From assembly GCA_017853175.1 (NCBI GenBank), contig JAFMKA010000010.1, positions 1 to 42,747 on the forward strand: a stretch of 42,747 nt of DNA. The letters run 5' to 3'. Positions 1-7,548 of the stretch are shown here, one piece after another. Every line of letters starts with the position of its first letter. The first letter of the stretch is position 1. Source of the DNA: Steroidobacteraceae bacterium (GTDB taxonomy: Bacteria; Pseudomonadota; Gammaproteobacteria; Steroidobacterales; Steroidobacteraceae). The position numbers were made by a program, and so were the translations under genes. The notes under the pieces are model-generated. The model searched no databases. It was not told the DNA's origin and saw only the letters and a list, made by a program, of their open reading frames with translations.

Positions 1-186
1 TTCAAAGATTTCTATCGGACGATGAGCTTCGTCAACGCCCTCGCCCACGTGGCCAACAGCGAAGACCATCATCCAGATCTCGCCATCGGCTACAACTATT
101 GTCGGTTGCGCTACAGCACCCACGCGGTGAACGGCCTCACCGAGAACGATTTCATTTGCGCGGCGAAGATCGACCGCCTTGCTTGA
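1..186 (+). CDS. phhB: Pterin-4a-carbinolamine dehydratase, C-terminal part
   Basis: Open from the first base in frame 1 and stopped by TGA at 184-186; 61 residues remain and the N-terminal part lies outside the window. The family recycles 4a-hydroxytetrahydrobiopterin, usually for phenylalanine hydroxylase. The visible part carries the family signature: a central segment reading HVANSEDHHPDL, which supplies the paired active-site histidines, then a YNYCRLRYSTH strand and a final helix typical of the DCoH fold. The 33 bp before the convergent ubiI end hold nothing recognisable. The identification is firm; only the start is unknown. Confidence 0.9.
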   Translation, partial: FKDFYRTMSFVNALAHVANSEDHHPDLAIGYNYCRLRYSTHAVNGLTENDFICAAKIDRLA

Positions 187-219
187 GCTTAATCGGCGAG
201 CGTGAGCGCGATCGGGTAA

Positions 220-1434
220 TCAGCGTCGGGCGATAGCGGGCAGATCGCCTGCGAGCCCGAGGGCGCGTTCGGCGAACGGGCGTCGCAACACGGCGCTGCG
301 GCCCACGAACCCGAGTCCGCGCTGCAACCATTGCTCCGCACCGTCCCCACCGAACGCCAGAAAACGGTTGAGCAGATCCATGGCGAGGCTCATGACCTCG
401 TTGTCACTTTTGCGCCATCGCTCGTAGCGACGTAGCACGCGTAGTGCGCCCGGATCCTCGCGTTCACGGGAGGCTTCATCGAGTTGCTGAGCGAGGGCGG
501 CGGCATCGAGCAGTCCGAGATTGACGCCCTGCCCCGCAAGCGGATGAACAATATGCGCCGCATCACCGACCAGCGCGCAGCGCTCGCGCACGTAGTGCGG
601 CGCACTCACGCGTCGCAACGGAAAGCTTCGTCGCTCACTCGCCAAAGACAATCGTCCGAGCACCCCGGCGCTCGCAGTCGTGAGTTCTTCATTGAACGAC
701 GTGACGTCGGCGGCGAGCAAACCTTCGGCTCGCTCTCTCGGCAGTGACCAGACGAGCGAGCTTTGCCCGTTGGCGAGCGGCAATAAAGCCAGCGTGCCCT
801 CGCCGAGAAAGCGTTGCCACGCCGTCGACTCGTGCACCCGCTCGCTACTCACATTCGCCACGACGGCGAGTTGCCCGTACTCCTGCGCTTCGACCGAGAA
901 GCCGGCCGCCCGCCGCACGATCGAACGACCGCCATCGGCGCCGACCACGAGCTTGGCCGAGAACACTCCGATCGACGTCGCGAGCTCGACGACTCGATCA
1001 TGAAACACGACATCACCCACCAGGGCAGCGCGCGCCTCACCACCGATCTCGAGAAAGGCCTTGAGTCCTGCACGCTGAAGCGCCTCGTTACCGACGATCG
1101 CCCCAAGATCAGGCTCGCCGAGTTCGGCCGCATCAAAGGTCAGCGAGCCTTCACCGCGAGGCTCGCTGTCACGTGGCCATACGTGCATACGCTCGTAGGC
1201 ACACAATGCCGAAGGCGCCATCGACAACGAATTCCAGGCTCCGGCGGTACGCAGAATGCGTTCGCTCGCTCGGGAGAGAGCGAAGACTCGAAGATCGGGC
1301 GCGCTCGGGGGGACGGCTAAATCGGGTAGCTCGCGCTCGAGCAACAACACTCGTCGAGGCGTCGGCCCTTGACGCAGCAACGCACCGAGCACTGCACCGA
1401 CCGGACCGCCACCGACGATGGCGACATCGAACAT
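220..1434 (-). CDS. ubiI: FAD-dependent 2-octaprenylphenol hydroxylase UbiI
   Basis: Flavin monooxygenase of ubiquinone biosynthesis, 404 aa, expected to hydroxylate C5 of the octaprenylphenol ring. The N-terminus MFDVAIVGGGPVGAVLG is the Rossmann FAD motif, and GDAAHIVHPLAGQGVNLGLLD near residue 290 is the second FAD motif; the GDAAH form matches E. coli UbiI rather than UbiH. I chose the ATG at 1432-1434 because the FAD motif begins right after it and a GAGG Shine-Dalgarno precedes it; the reading frame stays open 23 codons further but that part is unlike the family. It is last in ygfB-pepP-ubiH-ubiI, 11 nt after the ubiH stop, the same order as in E. coli. Confidence 0.9.
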   Translation of the reverse strand: MFDVAIVGGGPVGAVLGALLRQGPTPRRVLLLERELPDLAVPPSAPDLRVFALSRASERILRTAGAWNSLSMAPSALCAYERMHVWPRDSEPRGEGSLTFDAAELGEPDLGAIVGNEALQRAGLKAFLEIGGEARAALVGDVVFHDRVVELATSIGVFSAKLVVGADGGRSIVRRAAGFSVEAQEYGQLAVVANVSSERVHESTAWQRFLGEGTLALLPLANGQSSLVWSLPRERAEGLLAADVTSFNEELTTASAGVLGRLSLASERRSFPLRRVSAPHYVRERCALVGDAAHIVHPLAGQGVNLGLLDAAALAQQLDEASREREDPGALRVLRRYERWRKSDNEVMSLAMDLLNRFLAFGGDGAEQWLQRGLGFVGRSAVLRRPFAERALGLAGDLPAIARR

Positions 1435-1445
1435 GGCCTCGACGC

Positions 1446-2693
1446 TCAAGGCATGACTCCGAGCCCGCGACCGAGTCGTGGCGTGCGCCCGGCAAAGCCC
1501 CAACTGAGTCGCGACAAGGCTTGCTTGGCAGTCGGAGACAGATCGAACAGCAGCAGGCCGAGATCACGAAGCAAGGGCACACCGGGCCGCGTGTCGCCGA
1601 AGAGCTTCACGAGCCCATCGGTAAAGCGCGTGACCCCGTCGCGATCGGCGGCGCGACGCGATACGAATTCGCGCAACACGTCGGGTGATCCAATATCCGC
1701 TCGAGGACCGTCGCGACGCACGATCTCGGCGAGAAGTTCGGCAAGGGTTGCAGCATCTCGAAGTCCGAGATTGAAGCCCTGACCCGCCACCGGATGCAGT
1801 CCCTGCGCGGCATTACCGATCAACACCACGCGTTGACCCGTAAGCGTCTCGGCACGGGAGAGCTTCAACGGATAGGCATTACGTTTGCCGACGGAGAGTA
1901 GACGACCGATGCGCCAGCCGAACTCCCCTTGCAGCGCGGCGAGGTAGTCTTTATCGGAGAGCGCGAGCACCCGTTCGGCCGCCTCAGGCGCGAGCGTCCA
2001 CACCACTCCATACGCGCCGTCGAAGAGCGGGAGCACCGCGAACGGTCCATCGGGCGTAAATCGTTCGTACGCTGTTCCATCGGCCGGACGCGAACTGCGC
2101 ACATGACTCACGATCGCCACCTGTCGATAATCTTCGAGGGTGGCCGCGAGTCCTGCCGCCGCGCGCACCTTGGAGTCGGCGCCGTCTGCCGCGACCACGA
2201 GACGCGCCCGCAACGGTGCCGCAGCGGGCTCGGTCTCGAGTTCGACATACCCCTCGTGCAGCGCAACACCCGTGCATTTCGCTGGCATGCGTAAATCGAG
2301 GTTGGGCAGCGTCGTCATCGACGCGCGCAGCGCCGCACCGAGTACGCGATTGGTCACGACGTAACCGAAGGCATCGATTCCGTGTTCGCTCGCCTCGAGT
2401 CGCGCGAAACCGAAACGCCCTGCATCGGAGACGTGGATGCGGCGAATAGGCGCCGCCTTGGGCGCCACCTGCGACCAGATGCCGAGCGCCTCAAAACTGC
2501 GGCGCGTGCCATTGCCGAGGGCCGTGGTCCGATCATCAAAACTAGGCTGGGTATTCGCATCGGGCGCGACACCCTCGATGAGTGCCGTCTTGAGGCCCGT
2601 CGGTGCGAGCGCGAGCGCGAGGCTGGCTCCGACCAGCCCCCCTCCGACGATGGCGACATCGACTTGAGGCTCGCCCGTGTTCACGGCGCTCAT
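1446..2693 (-). CDS. ubiH: FAD-dependent 2-octaprenyl-6-methoxyphenol hydroxylase UbiH
   Basis: Second flavin monooxygenase of the pair, 415 aa, expected to hydroxylate C1 of the ubiquinone ring. FAD motif VDVAIVGGGLVGASLALAL lies at the N-terminus. The second motif reads GNAAQGLHPVAGQGFNLGLRD; Asn instead of Asp in the GD motif is the hallmark of true UbiH and separates it from its neighbour. The start at 2691-2693 overlaps the pepP stop (ATGA), so translational coupling is likely. An upstream in-frame extension of 68 codons lies inside pepP and is not coding in this frame. Together with UbiI and the Coq7-type enzyme at 8.8 kb this gives the three ring hydroxylations of ubiquinone synthesis. 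Confidence 0.92.
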   Translation of the reverse strand: MSAVNTGEPQVDVAIVGGGLVGASLALALAPTGLKTALIEGVAPDANTQPSFDDRTTALGNGTRRSFEALGIWSQVAPKAAPIRRIHVSDAGRFGFARLEASEHGIDAFGYVVTNRVLGAALRASMTTLPNLDLRMPAKCTGVALHEGYVELETEPAAAPLRARLVVAADGADSKVRAAAGLAATLEDYRQVAIVSHVRSSRPADGTAYERFTPDGPFAVLPLFDGAYGVVWTLAPEAAERVLALSDKDYLAALQGEFGWRIGRLLSVGKRNAYPLKLSRAETLTGQRVVLIGNAAQGLHPVAGQGFNLGLRDAATLAELLAEIVRRDGPRADIGSPDVLREFVSRRAADRDGVTRFTDGLVKLFGDTRPGVPLLRDLGLLLFDLSPTAKQALSRLSWGFAGRTPRLGRGLGVMP

Positions 2694-4045
2694 GCTGCGG
2701 CCATCAAAGTTTCGATGGCGGAAGGATCTTTGGTCACGCCATGCGTCAGCACTTCGTGCCCCTCGCGCGTGACGAGTACGTCGTCCTCGATGCGAATGCC
2801 GATATTGCGAAACTCCGGCGGAATGCCGCGCGTGCCCGGGGGAATGTACAGACCGGGCTCGATGGTGAGCACCATGCCGGGTTCGAGTTGTCGCCACGCC
2901 TCGCCGATTTTGTAGTCGCCGACGTCGTGAACATCCATACCGAGCCAGTGCCCGGTCTTGTGCATGTAGAACTTACGGTAGGCCATCGACTTGATGAGCG
3001 AAGGGACTCGCCCCTTGAGTAGTCCGAGGCGAACCATGCCCGCAGTCAGCACCTGAACCGCCACATCGTGCGGTCGGTTCCAATCGTTGCCCGGACGCAC
3101 AGCCTCGATCGCTGCGAGGTTGGCTTCAAGAACGACCTCGTAGGCGGCGCGCTGCGCCGGTGAGAAACGTCCGTTGACCGGGAATGTACGCGTAATGTCG
3201 GAGGCATAGCACTCGTACTCGCAGCCCGCATCAATCAACAGCAACTCGCCCTCGCGCAACACCGAGGCATTCTCGCGGTAATGCAGAATGCATCCGTTCG
3301 CTCCACCACCGACGATGGGCAAATAGGAAATCTCGGCGCGCGACCGATGGAACTCGTGCTGAATTTCAGCGGCCACCTCGTATTCGTAGCGACCGGGTTT
3401 GCAAAAGCGCATCGCCCGCACATGCGCCCGCGCGGCGATCCGCGCCGCCTCACGCATCTGTTCGATTTCGCCACGACTTTTGAAAAGTCGCATCTCGTGC
3501 AGCACATGCTCGAGCGCGACCATCTCGTGCGGTGCATGACGCCCTTGCTTGGCTTGGGCCCGTAGTCCGTTCACCCAACCGACGACACGTTGATCGAACT
3601 CGCGGTTCACACCGACGGTGTAAAAGATTTTCTCGCGACCCTCCATGAGACCGGGGAGGATCTCGTCGATATCGCCGATGGGAAAAGCATCATCGGCGCC
3701 AAAATCTCGTCGCGCACCGCTCGGCCCGGCGCGCCGTCCATCCCAAGTCTCTCGTTGCGGATCGCGATCACGCACGAACAGCAGATACTCGCCTTGCGGG
3801 CGCCCCGGAATCAGTACCGCGACCGACTCGGGCTCCGGGAACCCGGTGAGGTAATGGAAGTTACTGTCTTGGCGATAGGCGTATTCGACGTCGTTGTTGC
3901 GAAGATGCACGGGCGCCGCCGGCACGATAGCGATCGACTCACGCCCCATCGTCTTCATGAGCTGACGTCGACGCCGCGAAAATTCGTCACGACCGATCGG
4001 CGGAATTTTGACGGACGTCGATAACGCCGGAGTGGCGATGACCAC
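2690..4045 (-). CDS. pepP: Xaa-Pro aminopeptidase (aminopeptidase P)
   Basis: Cytoplasmic dinuclear-metal peptidase that removes N-terminal residues preceding proline. About 451 aa against 441 in E. coli. The N-terminal creatinase-like domain contains YAYRQDSNFHYLTGF; the pita-bread domain shows all five metal ligands: the two Asp in LLIDAGCEYECYASDITRT, His in HKTGHWLGMDVHDVG, Glu in TIEPGLYIP and Glu in IRIEDDVLVT. The frame is open far upstream into ygfB; the only usual start codon after the ygfB stop that keeps the conserved RDEFSRRRRQL segment is GTG at 4043-4045, so I used it, although no good Shine-Dalgarno is visible. Product certain, start moderately certain. It overlaps ubiH by 4 nt. 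Confidence 0.9.
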   Translation of the reverse strand: MVIATPALSTSVKIPPIGRDEFSRRRRQLMKTMGRESIAIVPAAPVHLRNNDVEYAYRQDSNFHYLTGFPEPESVAVLIPGRPQGEYLLFVRDRDPQRETWDGRRAGPSGARRDFGADDAFPIGDIDEILPGLMEGREKIFYTVGVNREFDQRVVGWVNGLRAQAKQGRHAPHEMVALEHVLHEMRLFKSRGEIEQMREAARIAARAHVRAMRFCKPGRYEYEVAAEIQHEFHRSRAEISYLPIVGGGANGCILHYRENASVLREGELLLIDAGCEYECYASDITRTFPVNGRFSPAQRAAYEVVLEANLAAIEAVRPGNDWNRPHDVAVQVLTAGMVRLGLLKGRVPSLIKSMAYRKFYMHKTGHWLGMDVHDVGDYKIGEAWRQLEPGMVLTIEPGLYIPPGTRGIPPEFRNIGIRIEDDVLVTREGHEVLTHGVTKDPSAIETLMAAA

Positions 4046-4073
4046 TCGAGGCGCCGAACTATTCCGCGACGAT

Positions 4074-4646
4074 TTAGTGGATCGAGGGCGGCTTGTCATC
4101 CGCGTCACTCCCGACTGCCGCCGACTCGCGAACCCCGGCGAGTTCGTCATGCAGCAGCTGGACCCCGATGCGTACGAACTCGACGAGTTCAGAATAGGCC
4201 TGCTCGTTGTCCTCGAGGGACTCCGCCTCGTCCACATCGATCCGGGTCATGGCGGTGAGATCCCGAACGATCTCCCCGACCTGCTCGGGCAACTGATCGA
4301 TATCGGGAATCGGGTTCGATCCGAGGCCGTAGAGAAACCCCTGACACCACTGACCAAGAGCCGCCGCGCGGAGTGCGACCGGCTCCTCGTCATCGGGCAG
4401 CAGGAGCTGAAACTCGAGCTGACCGGACTCGAGTACGTGTCGGGTCCACTCGTAAACCGCAAGCATAGGGGTTTCGGCCGCTCCGGCGACCCCCTCGGGG
4501 AAGATCTCTCGGAGCCAGTCTTGCATGGAGACCGCAGAGCTGGAACACAGCGCTCCGGTCAGTGTCCCGTGAGCCTCGGGCAGATCGGTGAGCGCCCGTG
4601 TTCCGGCAAGTTGACGTTCGATTTCCCGGAAGTCAGGTGCTGACAT
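4074..4646 (-). CDS. ygfB: YgfB/UPF0149 family protein
   Basis: UPF0149 family protein of 190 aa, all-helical and cytoplasmic. Family features are the N-terminal EAHGTLTGALC segment and the central AAALGQWCQGFLYGLG segment, where family members share W-C-x-GFL. The position directly before pepP-ubiH-ubiI is the E. coli arrangement. E. coli YgfB has no settled biochemical role; in Pseudomonas a homologue represses an amidase gene, so a regulatory role is possible but inferred. It is first in its operon; a -10-like hexamer lies only 7 nt before the ATG and there is no Shine-Dalgarno. Confidence 0.88.
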   Translation of the reverse strand: MSAPDFREIERQLAGTRALTDLPEAHGTLTGALCSSSAVSMQDWLREIFPEGVAGAAETPMLAVYEWTRHVLESGQLEFQLLLPDDEEPVALRAAALGQWCQGFLYGLGSNPIPDIDQLPEQVGEIVRDLTAMTRIDVDEAESLEDNEQAYSELVEFVRIGVQLLHDELAGVRESAAVGSDADDKPPSIH

Positions 4647-4653
4647 GATCGAA

Positions 4654-4659
4654 ATTATG
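4654..4659 (-). promoter_or_regulatory. -10 element before ygfB
   Basis: On the minus strand the hexamer reads CATAAT, five of six matches to TATAAT, followed by 7 nt (TTCGATC) and the ygfB ATG. No convincing -35 is visible at 16-18 bp. If used, the transcript would start at or within a base or two of the ATG. Confidence 0.45.
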
Positions 4660-4679
4660 CCAAATACCCGACCTGCGCA

Positions 4680-4707
4680 TTGATCGGATCGTTTTGGCGC
4701 CTATAAT
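4680..4707 (+). promoter_or_regulatory. Sigma-70 promoter for the coiled-coil gene and zapA
   Basis: TTGATC at 4680-4685 and a perfect TATAAT at 4702-4707 with a 16-bp spacer. The -10 ends 7 nt before the ATG at 4715, so the predicted transcription start coincides with the start codon (leaderless mRNA). Confidence 0.65.
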
Positions 4708-4714
4708 TTTCGAC

Positions 4715-4951
4715 ATGAGCGACAAGGCCAGCGACAAAATCACCCTCGACTCCGAAATCCGTCGCCTCGAAAAGCAGGTCGACGAGCTTCTCGACTCTCT
4801 CGGCGCACTGCGCGAAGAGAATCGGGCGCTGCGCCAGCGGCAGGACAGCCTCTCCAGCGAGCGCGCCTCGCTGTTGCAGCGCAACGAGCAGGTGCGCACC
4901 CGCGTCGAGGCCATGATCGGCCGCCTCAAGACCCTGGAGCACGGGGCTTGA
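4715..4951 (+). CDS. TIGR02449-type short coiled-coil protein before zapA
   Basis: 78 aa, almost entirely one coiled coil: heptads run from LDSEIRRLEKQVDELLDSL to the C-terminus with Leu/Ile/Val at a and d positions and many Glu, Arg and Gln between. It resembles the TIGR02449 proteins found just before zapA in gammaproteobacteria, and also the division factor ZapB in size and shape, so a role at the Z-ring is an inference. I chose ATG 4715 over an in-frame TTG at 4694 because the TTG lies upstream of the -10 box. The stop overlaps the zapA start (TTGA), so the two are probably co-translated. Confidence 0.82.
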   Translation: MSDKASDKITLDSEIRRLEKQVDELLDSLGALREENRALRQRQDSLSSERASLLQRNEQVRTRVEAMIGRLKTLEHGA

Positions 4952-5271
4952 GCTCGGCCGAGAAAGACGCCTCCCGCGTCAGCATCCGCATCTTAGAGCG
5001 CGAGTACCTCATCGCCTGCCCACACGACGAACGCTCCGCACTGCTCGATGCCGCTGAGCTCCTCAACGGCAAGATGCGCGAGATTCGCGACTCCGGAAAA
5101 ATCGTCGGCCTCGATCGAATCGCCGTGATGGCCGCCCTCAACCTCGCCCACGAGCTGCTCAAGTCGCAAACCAAAGATCGCCGCGGCGAGGCCGAGGCCG
5201 GCACGCGCGTCCGAGCGTTGCGTGAGCGCATCGACGGCGCTCTCAAGCGCAGTCGCCAACTCGATATCTGA
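4948..5271 (+). CDS. zapA: Cell division protein ZapA
   Basis: 107 aa. ZapA binds and bundles FtsZ filaments at the division site. The N-terminal globular part (SIRILEREYLIACPHDERSA) is followed by the conserved LLNGKMREIRDSGKIVGLDRIAVMAALNLAHELL helices (positions about 37-72) and a charged coiled-coil tail. The start is a TTG overlapping the preceding stop by 3 nt, with GGAG nine nt upstream; no ATG or GTG would keep the family N-terminus. Placement between the coiled-coil gene and 6S RNA/fau is the E. coli order. Confidence 0.9.
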   Translation: MSSAEKDASRVSIRILEREYLIACPHDERSALLDAAELLNGKMREIRDSGKIVGLDRIAVMAALNLAHELLKSQTKDRRGEAEAGTRVRALRERIDGALKRSRQLDI

Positions 5272-5312
5272 ACTCCGTCCTCTGCCGCATACTCATGCGA
5301 GAGGAGCTGGTG

Positions 5313-5318
5313 TAGAGT
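5313..5318 (+). promoter_or_regulatory. Probable -10 element of the 6S RNA gene
   Basis: TAGAGT, four of six matches, ends 5 nt before the predicted 5' closing stem of 6S RNA. No good -35 is seen at 16-18 bp. Confidence 0.4.
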
Positions 5319-5321
5319 GTC

Positions 5322-5518
5322 ATGGCGTCACCTGCGGTGTTCGACAGTGAATCGGGATACCTCTCGACCCTAAGTTTGAACGCCCAGGGGCACCAGGACT
5401 TGCTGTCAGCACTGTGCATGTCCGCCCTCGAGCGGAAAGCCTTACCTGACGTAGTCCGCCCCACTTGTTGCTCTGTGTCGAGAGCAACGGTTCGCACCGG
5501 CACAGGCGGGTGACGTCT
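5322..5518 (+). ncRNA. ssrS: 6S RNA
   Basis: About 195 nt between zapA and fau, exactly where ssrS lies in gammaproteobacteria. 6S RNA binds the sigma-70 holoenzyme as an open-promoter mimic in stationary phase. The ends form a continuous 12-bp closing stem: 5324-5335 (GGCGTCACCTGC) with 5506-5517 (GCGGGTGACGTC), two pairs being G-U. Recognisable conserved pieces are GTGTTCG near the 5' end, a CAGGGGC element in the middle and GAAAGCCTTA in the 3' half, as in E. coli GAGAAGCCTTA. A short AT-rich stretch (TTATTTTTG) follows the 3' arm. A 63-codon frame inside it has no coding character. The exact ends are estimated from the stem. Confidence 0.87.
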
Positions 5519-5541
5519 CTTATTTTTGTCGGAGAGCCTTC

Positions 5542-6132
5542 GTGACCGACCGTCGCACATTGCGCAAAACCTTGCGTGCGGCGCGAGCGGGGCTCTCCCC
5601 ACTCGAGCGCCGCCACGCCGCAGAGCGCATCGCCGAGCTCGTTGCTCAAACGCATTGGCTCAAGCCTGGTATTCGGCTAGCGCTGTATGTCGCGGTACCC
5701 GAAGAAATCGATACCGCGCCCCTCATCGCGCTCGCCATGCGTCGCGGTGCCAAGATCTTTCTGCCGCGCATCGAGAGCCATCGCGATCGTCGCATGACGT
5801 TCTCGCCACCCGGTCCGCACCGTCGATATAACCGGTACGGCATCGCCGAGCCCGACACCACTGCACGAATCACCGCCTCGGCCCTGCAAATCATCTTCCT
5901 GCCGCTCGTCGGCTTCGACGCACGGGGCAATCGTCTCGGCATGGGCGCGGGATACTATGATCGGGCGCTCGCTTTTCGCCGTCATCGTCAACATTGGCTC
6001 GGACCTCGCCTGATCGGCATCGGCCACTCGTGTCAGCAGGTCGACGCCATCGATCCCACACCGTCAGATATCCCTCTCGACGCCGTCGTCACGGAACGCG
6101 GCATCCACGTTTTTCGCGGAGAAAACCGATGA
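5542..6132 (+). CDS. fau: 5-formyltetrahydrofolate cyclo-ligase
   Basis: 196 aa, also known as ygfA. It converts 5-formyl-THF to 5,10-methenyl-THF with ATP. The N-terminal RKTLRAARAGLSPLERRHAA helix carries the basic phosphate-binding residues and the C-terminal PLVGFDARGNRLGMGAGYYDRAL is the family signature loop. Start is GTG at 5542 with GGAG seven nt upstream. It follows 6S RNA by about 25 nt and is probably co-transcribed with it, as in E. coli. Its stop overlaps the next start (ATGA). Confidence 0.92.
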   Translation: MTDRRTLRKTLRAARAGLSPLERRHAAERIAELVAQTHWLKPGIRLALYVAVPEEIDTAPLIALAMRRGAKIFLPRIESHRDRRMTFSPPGPHRRYNRYGIAEPDTTARITASALQIIFLPLVGFDARGNRLGMGAGYYDRALAFRRHRQHWLGPRLIGIGHSCQQVDAIDPTPSDIPLDAVVTERGIHVFRGENR

Positions 6133-6599
6133 ATCATTGGCTCATGAAAACCGAACCGTCGACCTTCAGTATCGACGATCTCGCCAAGGCGCCGAAGCGC
6201 ACCACGTGCTGGGATGGCGTGCGCAATTACCAGGTCCGCAACATGATGCGTGACCAATTCGCGGTCGGGGATCTCGCTTTTATGTATCACTCGAGTTGTG
6301 AGGTACCGGGTGTGGTCGGCGTGATGAAAGTCGTGAGCAAGGGTTATCCCGACACGACTGCTTTTGATCCCAAGCACGCTCACTACGACCCTGACTCCAA
6401 CCCCAAAGACCCTCGTTGGTATATGGTCGATGTGCGTCTCGAGCAGCGTTTTTCTCGAGTGATTTCACTCGATGAACTTCGAACGCATGCGAATGGAAAG
6501 TTGCGCGAGCTGCTGATTATCAAACGCGGCAATCGACTTTCGATCACGCCGGTGAGTTCTGCAGAGTGGCGATTCATTTGTTCGCTTGCGACGTCGTGA
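6129..6599 (+). CDS. EVE domain protein
   Basis: 156 aa, the whole length being one EVE (PUA/YTH-like) domain: NHWLMKTEPSTFSIDDL, TCWDGVRNYQVRNMMRD, VGDLAFMYHSSCEVPGVVGVMKVV and a DPRWYMVDVRLEQRF strand are all family hallmarks. EVE domains are thought to bind modified bases in DNA or RNA; some serve restriction and others RNA modification or thymocyte-nuclear-protein-like roles. No restriction gene is nearby, so a housekeeping role is more likely here. Start ATG 6129 overlaps the fau stop. Confidence 0.9.
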   Translation: MNHWLMKTEPSTFSIDDLAKAPKRTTCWDGVRNYQVRNMMRDQFAVGDLAFMYHSSCEVPGVVGVMKVVSKGYPDTTAFDPKHAHYDPDSNPKDPRWYMVDVRLEQRFSRVISLDELRTHANGKLRELLIIKRGNRLSITPVSSAEWRFICSLATS

Positions 6600-6622
6600 G
6601 GAGTTCCGCAAGACCCCCTTGC

Positions 6623-6650
6623 TTGTTTTTTGTAATCGCGTGTATATACT
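6623..6650 (+). promoter_or_regulatory. Promoter of the Lys/Ala mini-gene
   Basis: TTGTTT at 6623-6628 and TATACT at 6645-6650 with a 16-bp spacer, in an AT-rich island just after the EVE gene stop. The predicted start near 6657 gives a leader of about 28 nt containing GGAG at 6673-6676. Confidence 0.6.
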
Positions 6651-6684
6651 CACCCTCGGACTAACCCGTAACTGGAGAAAAATC

Positions 6685-6747
6685 ATGGCTAAGGCCAAGA
6701 AGAAAGCGAAAGCTAAGGCTAAGAAGAAAGCCGCCAAGAAGAAGTAA
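6685..6747 (+). CDS. 20-residue Lys/Ala-rich basic peptide
   Basis: A 20-codon frame encoding MAKAKKKAKAKAKKKAAKKK: 12 Lys, 7 Ala and the start Met, net charge about +12. The composition is that of histone H1-like or AlgP-like C-terminal tails, so binding to nucleic acid is the obvious guess, but no function is known to me. It looks real because it has a sigma-70 promoter (6623-6650), a GGAG Shine-Dalgarno 8 nt before the ATG, a TAA stop, and hairpins right after. The codons used (AAG mostly, GCT/GCC/GCG) are mixed rather than a simple DNA repeat. The antisense frame across it is a hydrophobic shadow. Confidence 0.72.
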   Translation: MAKAKKKAKAKAKKKAAKKK

Positions 6748-6763
6748 GATCTTTATGATCTTT

Positions 6764-6788
6764 GGCGGGTGAGGATGAAAATCCCGCC
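6764..6788 (+). terminator. Hairpin after the Lys/Ala mini-gene
   Basis: GGCGGG (6764-6769) pairs with CCCGCC (6783-6788) across a 13-nt AT-rich loop. No T-run follows, so it may stabilise the transcript rather than end it. A smaller AAGATC/GATCTT hairpin lies just before it at 6746-6762. Confidence 0.4.
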
Positions 6789-6804
6789 CGCCTCTTCTGG
6801 ATAA

Positions 6805-6838
6805 AACGAGGATGCCCGCGAAAGCGGGCATCTTCGTT
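6805..6838 (+). terminator. 15-bp GAAA-loop hairpin, probable terminator
   Basis: Arms 6805-6819 and 6824-6838 pair over 15 bp with one G-U pair, closed by a GAAA tetraloop; it ends CTTCGTTTC. It would end the mini-gene transcript before rpiA. The outer AACGA/TCGTT arms make it symmetrical, so it could also be one copy of a dispersed palindromic repeat. Confidence 0.6.
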
Positions 6839-6880
6839 TCAGGACTCCGAAAACACCTGTTTTTCTGCGGAGAACATACG

Positions 6881-7540
6881 ATGAACGAAGCAGTGAACGG
6901 AAAGCTCGCCGCAGCACGTGCAGCGCTGCAGTACCTCGAGGACGACATGATCATCGGTGTCGGTACCGGCTCGACGGTCAATCTCTTCATCGACGAACTC
7001 GCTGCTCGCCGCGATCGGATCCGGGGGGCGGTATCGAGTTCGGAAGCCTCCACCTCAAAACTGCGGGCGGCGGGCATCGAGGTACTCGAGCTCAACCGGA
7101 CCGGGGATCTTTCTCTCTATGTGGACGGTGCCGACGAAACCGACGGGCACCGACGACTCATCAAAGGCGGGGGCGCTGCACTCACCCGCGAAAAGATCGT
7201 GGCGGCCGCCTCGCGAAAGTTCGTGTGTATCGTCGATGAATCGAAAGTGGTCGACGTGCTCGGTCGTTTCCCCTTGCCCGTCGAGGTCATTCCGATGGCG
7301 CGCTCCTACGTGGCACGCCAACTCGTGAAACTCGGGGGTCAACCGGTCTGGCGCGAAAATGTCACGACGGATAACGGTAACCAGATTCTCGATGTTCATG
7401 GCCTACGCATCCTCGACCCGCCCGCACTCGAGACGGCCATCAACGGCATCGTCGGAGTGGTGACTTGCGGACTGTTCGCACATCGACCGGCCGACATCGT
7501 ATTGATCGGCAGTTCTTCCGGGGTGCGTAAGCTCGATTGA
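6881..7540 (+). CDS. rpiA: Ribose-5-phosphate isomerase A
   Basis: 219 aa, same length as E. coli RpiA. It interconverts ribose-5-phosphate and ribulose-5-phosphate in the pentose phosphate pathway. Seen in order: phosphate-binding GTGST at 28-32, SSSEAS at 52-57, DGADE at 82-86 with catalytic Asp82 and Asp85, KGGGAA with Lys95, and Glu104 in LTREK. Start ATG 6881 has GGAG nine nt upstream; the frame is open earlier but runs into the terminator hairpin. The rpe gene, which acts next to it in the same pathway, is separately placed at 10.1 kb. Confidence 0.95.
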   Translation: MNEAVNGKLAAARAALQYLEDDMIIGVGTGSTVNLFIDELAARRDRIRGAVSSSEASTSKLRAAGIEVLELNRTGDLSLYVDGADETDGHRRLIKGGGAALTREKIVAAASRKFVCIVDESKVVDVLGRFPLPVEVIPMARSYVARQLVKLGGQPVWRENVTTDNGNQILDVHGLRILDPPALETAINGIVGVVTCGLFAHRPADIVLIGSSSGVRKLD

Positions 7541-7548
7541 CCAAAAAC

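Noticed and set aside
2694-2897. N-terminal extension of ubiH by 68 residues
   Set aside because: Lies inside pepP, Arg/His-rich, unlike any flavin monooxygenase; the ATG overlapping the pepP stop fits the family.
4046-4237. N-terminal extension of pepP by 64 residues
   Set aside because: Overlaps ygfB and has no similarity to the family; treated as shadow.
5322-5513. 63-codon plus-strand frame in the zapA-fau gap
   Set aside because: No ribosome-binding site; the sequence is explained by 6S RNA structure and synteny.
6465-6737. Minus-strand frame beginning with a very hydrophobic MAAFFLALAFAFFLALA segment
   Set aside because: It is the antisense of Lys/Ala codons of the mini-gene and of the EVE gene; the promoter and ribosome-binding site are on the plus strand.
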